From an uncultured Marinicella sp. (lineage in GTDB: Bacteria > Pseudomonadota > Gammaproteobacteria > Xanthomonadales > Marinicellaceae), in the NCBI GenBank assembly GCA_947502595.1, contig CANNAM010000014.1:1-64000 (forward strand): a stretch of 64,000 nt of DNA, in the 5' to 3' direction. Below, in pieces: positions 59,379 through 64,000 of the stretch (its first letter is position 1; every line of letters starts with the position of its first letter). Under the pieces are notes generated by a model, which saw only the letters and a program-made list of their open reading frames with translations, was not told the DNA's origin and ran no database searches. The translations under genes were made by a program, and so were the position numbers.

Positions 59379-60094
59379 ACAACAATAAAAAGACCAGCAA
59401 CAAGTTAATCATGTTGGACACAGAAACCACTGGCTTAAAGCCACAAGACGGTCATCGAATTATTGAGATTGGTGCTTTGGTGGTGGTCAACAGAGAAGTC
59501 ACTGATGAACATTATCATCAGTACATTAATCCAATGTACCAAGTAGATGCGGAGGCCTTAGCGGTGCATGGTTTAAGCAATGAATTTTTGGCTGATAAAC
59601 CGGTTTTTGAGCGCATTGTTGATGCTTTTATAGATTTCGTGTCCGGCGCAGAGTTGGTGATACACAATGCACCTTTTGATGTGGGTTTTATCAACCATGA
59701 ATTCAGCCTGTGCGGAAAAAACCTGCAATTAGAAGACATTTGCACCATCACAGACAGTCTGGAATATGCCAAGAGAAAACACCCAGGGGCAAAAAACAAC
59801 TTGGACGCTCTGTGCAAACGGTACGGCATCAGTAATGAACACCGGTCTTTACATGGTGCATTGTTGGACTCTGAGATTTTGGCACAAGTGTATTTGGCGA
59901 TGACTGGTGGTCAAACCAAACTGAATTTATCTGCTAATGAAGAACAAAATAACGCCCAACTGAATTTTGACTTATCCAATTTACCACCACTCAAAGCCGT
60001 GGTGGCTGATGCCGAAGAATTGGCAGAACATGAAAAGTGGTTGGCTGAACACAGTTCTGAACAAAATCCGTTTTTATTTGAACAAAACTCTTGA
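59375..60094 (+). CDS. dnaQ: DNA polymerase III epsilon subunit (3'-5' proofreading exonuclease)
   Basis: 239 residues, DEDDh exonuclease. Motif Exo I is MLDTETTGL, Exo II HNAPFDVGFINHEF and Exo III LHGALLDSEILAQVY with the catalytic His. The sequence GGQTKLNL following the exonuclease domain aligns with the clamp-binding GGQTSMAF of E. coli epsilon. The remaining 45 residues would tether it to the alpha subunit. It overlaps rnhA by four bases. Confidence 0.95.
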   Translation: MNNNKKTSNKLIMLDTETTGLKPQDGHRIIEIGALVVVNREVTDEHYHQYINPMYQVDAEALAVHGLSNEFLADKPVFERIVDAFIDFVSGAELVIHNAPFDVGFINHEFSLCGKNLQLEDICTITDSLEYAKRKHPGAKNNLDALCKRYGISNEHRSLHGALLDSEILAQVYLAMTGGQTKLNLSANEEQNNAQLNFDLSNLPPLKAVVADAEELAEHEKWLAEHSSEQNPFLFEQNS

Positions 60095-60110
60095 TAAGTT
60101 GAAAAGTTAA

Positions 60111-61451
<1,341 letters not shown>

Positions 61452-61484
61452 TAGTGCCAGGTATTTATTATTCGGTACATTTAT

Positions 61485-61512
61485 TTGTGTTGGCGGCTTT
61501 ATTTGCTATAAT
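61485..61512 (+). promoter_or_regulatory. Extended -10 promoter of the FHA gene
   Basis: TTGTGT (61485-61490), a 16-base spacer, then TGC-TATAAT (61504-61512): a perfect -10 hexamer with the TGn extension. Transcription would begin near 61519, about 40 bases before the FHA-gene ATG. Confidence 0.65.
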
Positions 61513-61557
61513 TAATCGGAATTTAACAGGCAGTTAATGCCTTAAAGGTCATAAATT

Positions 61558-62361
61558 ATGAAATTACACTTTCCTCAAGGCGACCATGCCGATGTAGATT
61601 TACAGTCAGGCAAATACACCATTGGCAGTGCATCTAATGCTGACATCAAGATTGAAGACAAAGGCTTGGGTGATATTCATGCCACTTTAACTGTAGTTGA
61701 TAATGACTGTGTTGTTAGTATAGATAATGAGGCACGACTGATTTCAGTGAATGGCAAATTGGTGAAGAAATCCAAAGAGCTCAGAGAGGGTGATTTAATT
61801 ATTGCAGCTCAAGTTCACATGAAGGTTATTTCTTCAGCACAAGTAGAGCAAGAAGATGACAACCGAACGCGGGTTAGGATGGCGTTACCTAAATATATTT
61901 TACGTGGTGTTTCGGGTGCATATTTTGGTAAAACCTATCCACTTCGTGGCTCAACCATAATGGGGCGCCATTCAGAGTGTCACATCTGTGTCAATGCCGA
62001 TGGTATCTCAAGAAAGCACGTTCAAATTGATGCGCAAGCTGATGGTCTGGTGGTTACTGATTTGGGCTCGTCTAATGGTACATTTGTCAACGGTAAAAAA
62101 ATAGAAAGTACTGAGCTTAAGGTCGGTGATGAATTGAAAATTGATAACATCAGATTTTTGGTACAAACCCCTGGTATGACTGACCCAGCCTTAGAAAGTG
62201 CATCAAAAGACACAGCCACAGCAAAAACTTCTCAGGCAAACAACCACACTGAAACTTCCAAAGGTGGTGGTGCGGTTAAATGGTTGGTTACTTTGTTGGT
62301 GTTAGGCGGCGCCATAGCTGCAGCTTGGAAGCTGGGTTATTTGGATGGCTTGTTGGGCTAA
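61558..62361 (+). CDS. Membrane-anchored protein with two FHA domains
   Basis: 267 residues. Residues about 1-95 are a weak, FHA-like first domain (YTIGSASNADIKIEDKGL; IHATLTV; VNGKLV), lacking the full phosphothreonine-binding Gly-Arg...Ser-x-x-His set. Residues about 115-215 are a canonical FHA domain (STIMGRHSECHICV, ISRKHVQI, DLGSSNGTFVNGKKI) with the Arg, Ser-Arg-Lys-His and Asn residues needed to bind phosphothreonine. A 40-residue Thr/Ser-rich linker and one C-terminal membrane helix (WLVTLLVLGGAIAAAW) follow, so the FHA part is probably cytoplasmic. No kinase or phosphatase lies nearby. It has its own promoter and terminator. Confidence 0.87.
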   Translation: MKLHFPQGDHADVDLQSGKYTIGSASNADIKIEDKGLGDIHATLTVVDNDCVVSIDNEARLISVNGKLVKKSKELREGDLIIAAQVHMKVISSAQVEQEDDNRTRVRMALPKYILRGVSGAYFGKTYPLRGSTIMGRHSECHICVNADGISRKHVQIDAQADGLVVTDLGSSNGTFVNGKKIESTELKVGDELKIDNIRFLVQTPGMTDPALESASKDTATAKTSQANNHTETSKGGGAVKWLVTLLVLGGAIAAAWKLGYLDGLLG

Positions 62362-62384
62362 TTGTTTAAAAACTAATCAGCCTT

Positions 62385-62412
62385 AAAGGCACCTACTGAG
62401 GTGCCTTTTTTT
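62385..62412 (+). terminator. Strong rho-independent terminator of the FHA gene
   Basis: AAAGGCACCT (62385-62394) pairs with AGGTGCCTTT (62399-62408) around ACTG, a perfect 10-bp stem running into seven T (62406-62412). It sits at the meeting point with the convergent gene whose stop is at 62411. On the minus strand only three U follow, so it works mainly for the plus strand. Confidence 0.9.
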
Positions 62413-63949
62413 ATTTTAGATTATAGGGTTTGTTGGTGATTAGTTTGTTGTTGGGTAGGCAAGAGCCAGTAGATGCGGTTAATCGGGTCAATGGTATAGT
62501 GCCACTGCTTGCTTCAACTTCCGAAGTGAAATTGAAAGTGCCATTCAAGCAACTCTCGAAAAACACAGTGCCAGTTCCCCACAGTGTCAACTCAGGCGGC
62601 TCCGAGACCACAAAACCGCCATTTGATGTACTGATGATATCAAACTCAGCTTGGTTACCATCGATTGTACCTTGTAAAGTGAACCAGCGTTGTGAGCCAT
62701 TTACAGGGCTGTAAGTGTACCAATAGCCCCAAAGTTGTGTGCCGTTGTTGAGGATCTCGATATTGATGCCTTGTCCGGAATTTTCTGGCCAGTACCATGA
62801 ACCATTGAGGTCTGTGGTGATGGGAATGCTGAGGTTGTCATCGAACTCAAAAGCCAGCAGTAAATTGCTGCTTAATACTGTGCCGATACCAGGTCCGTCA
62901 TAAAAAAAATCATCTGCAGTGGTCACAATAACAGCATTAAAGTCTGGCAATACAAAAATGTATTGACGGCCGTAGCCGTCGGCATAATACATATCGAAGC
63001 CACGACCCAGCTCATCAAAAAGCCTGACAGTCCACCATTGGTACCCATACCCGGAGAATTCATCGGGAAACACGTCTGGGTCTGTCATGCCGTTGCTGTA
63101 GGGCTGGGTTGAGAGGTCTACCCAGCTCTCATCTAATAACCTACTGCCTTGCCATACGCCACTGAGGCGATACAGTTCGCCAAATTTCGCCATATCAATT
63201 GGTTTTAGCCACAGACCGAAACCAAGTGGTTCTAAGCCAAATGGAAATTGAGTAATTCCTTGGCCTTGAGAACCGCCGCCATCAATCAGTTCCCAGTGCG
63301 TATCTGTGATACCCAAGGGTTGGAATAATTCAGTATTGGCAAATTCATACACATCGCGATTGGTTATGTGTTTTAAGACAGGACTCATCAATGATGAGTG
63401 GCCCGTACTGTAAGTGAAGTTTTGGTCAGGGGCTTGATTAATGGGCCATTGCAGGGTGAATTTATACCAATCTCCTGATCTGAGCATTTTATTCACAGGA
63501 TTGGTTAGGTTGCTGAAGCTTGTGCTCCATTCATCCCAGTTATAGCCGTGTCTTTGGGTCAATAAGTCATGTAAAGTGATGTTTTGTGCTTGTTGGTAAT
63601 TTGAAATATTGTTGTATTGTGGAAAATAACTCATGATTGAGTCGCTGGTGTTGATATTGGCGCCTTTATATTTAGCAATGCCCAGCAAAGCTGAACCTAC
63701 GCTTTTAGTAACGGAGTAAACCGGTCGTTTTTCTCCCAAATTACCAAAATATTTTTCTGTTATTAGCTGCCCATCCTTGACGATAATCAGTGAGCGGATG
63801 TTGCCTACTTCGCCAGCTTCAATTTGTTCAATCGCTGCATCAATATGTTGTTGGTTTAAATTTACATTTTCTGCAGTGTTTTCAGGCCATGTGAAAGCAA
63901 AAGCAAGTTGGGTAAAACAGATGAGTGTTGTAGTAATGGATTTAAGCAT
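62411..63949 (-). CDS. Secreted serine hydrolase (beta-lactamase class C family) with extra C-terminal domain
   Basis: 512 residues from ATG 63949, with a signal peptide (SITTTLICFTQLAFA). Residues about 30-375 are a penicillin-binding-protein/class C beta-lactamase-like hydrolase with catalytic S-V-T-K (YSVTKSVGSALLG) and Y-S-T (FTYSTGHSSLM). No clear K-T-G triad is visible; GYGRQYIFV may stand in its place, as in esterase-type members. Residues about 385-505 form a separate Trp/Gly-rich beta domain (GSWYWPENSGQGINIEI; LWGYWYTYSPVNGSQRWFTL; CLNGTFNF) of unknown role, perhaps binding. Such proteins are often esterases or D-amino-acid peptidases rather than antibiotic resistance enzymes. It is probably periplasmic or extracellular. 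No good promoter is visible in the 51 bases left in the window. Confidence 0.83.
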   Translation of the reverse strand: MLKSITTTLICFTQLAFAFTWPENTAENVNLNQQHIDAAIEQIEAGEVGNIRSLIIVKDGQLITEKYFGNLGEKRPVYSVTKSVGSALLGIAKYKGANINTSDSIMSYFPQYNNISNYQQAQNITLHDLLTQRHGYNWDEWSTSFSNLTNPVNKMLRSGDWYKFTLQWPINQAPDQNFTYSTGHSSLMSPVLKHITNRDVYEFANTELFQPLGITDTHWELIDGGGSQGQGITQFPFGLEPLGFGLWLKPIDMAKFGELYRLSGVWQGSRLLDESWVDLSTQPYSNGMTDPDVFPDEFSGYGYQWWTVRLFDELGRGFDMYYADGYGRQYIFVLPDFNAVIVTTADDFFYDGPGIGTVLSSNLLLAFEFDDNLSIPITTDLNGSWYWPENSGQGINIEILNNGTQLWGYWYTYSPVNGSQRWFTLQGTIDGNQAEFDIISTSNGGFVVSEPPELTLWGTGTVFFESCLNGTFNFTSEVEASSGTIPLTRLTASTGSCLPNNKLITNKPYNLK

Positions 63950-64000
63950 AGTTAAACTGGCTGCATGGTTTGGTATTATTTTAACACAGTGTTGTTGGGA

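Noticed and set aside
62411-63949. Antibiotic-resistance beta-lactamase
   Set aside because: The S-V-T-K and Y-S-T motifs are present but no clear K-T-G is seen, and the extra C-terminal domain points to an esterase or peptidase-like secreted hydrolase.

Overview
The window is chromosomal DNA of a low-to-moderate G+C gammaproteobacterium, probably marine. The evidence is the gene content: mutS, recA-recX, rnhA-dnaQ, a fused chorismate mutase-prephenate dehydratase, a leucine/isovalerate (liu) degradation cluster, hydroxyacylglutathione hydrolase, and very large secreted proteins built from DUF11 domains and lactonase-type beta-propellers. A Marinicella-like genome would fit this style, including the short C-terminal F-x-x-G-F-D tails, but that is a guess from general impression. 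I see no insertion sequence, prophage, tRNA or CRISPR array.

Layout: 1-65 is the 3' end of a 5S rRNA gene and its terminator. A small secreted protein with an IPTL-like C-terminal anchor is on the minus strand (562-1401), followed by an untracked 22-residue hydrophobic ORF (1887-1955). From 2045 to 29171, five plus-strand genes overlap or nearly touch: a 4524-residue DUF11/beta-propeller protein, a membrane-anchored parvulin-type prolyl isomerase, a roughly 600-residue secreted protein, a roughly 2824-residue secreted protein with SBBP-like repeats and a helical C-terminal third, and a 752-residue Calx-beta/propeller protein. The four joints between them are ATGA overlaps or 4-10 nt spacings, so they probably form one operon of about 27 kb. 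It probably makes a large cell-surface or secreted assembly with its own folding factor. This is the best candidate here for an undescribed system.

29290-37684 holds pheA, then leucine dehydrogenase, isovaleryl-CoA dehydrogenase, a thiolase, methylcrotonyl-CoA carboxylase beta subunit and methylglutaconyl-CoA hydratase. Together these take leucine toward acetyl-CoA, although the carboxylase alpha subunit and HMG-CoA lyase are not in the window. A periplasmic protein with a TonB C-terminal domain follows. 37981-46774 is a nitrilase-family hydrolase followed by three proteins that look like one unit: a TPR/VCBS lipoprotein, a membrane cytochrome-b-like/pentahaem c/TPR protein, and a CRTAC1-type FG-GAP/UnbV protein.

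46857-55382 carries mutS, an NAD-kinase-like protein overlapping a soluble SPFH protein (all minus strand), then recA, recX, bioA and yaaA (plus). 55393-57951 is a periplasmic-sensor GGDEF-EAL gene broken by one in-frame TAA. gloB (minus) diverges from rnhA-dnaQ, followed by serS, a membrane-anchored double-FHA protein with a good extended -10 promoter and a strong terminator, and finally a convergent secreted serine hydrolase with an additional C-terminal domain.
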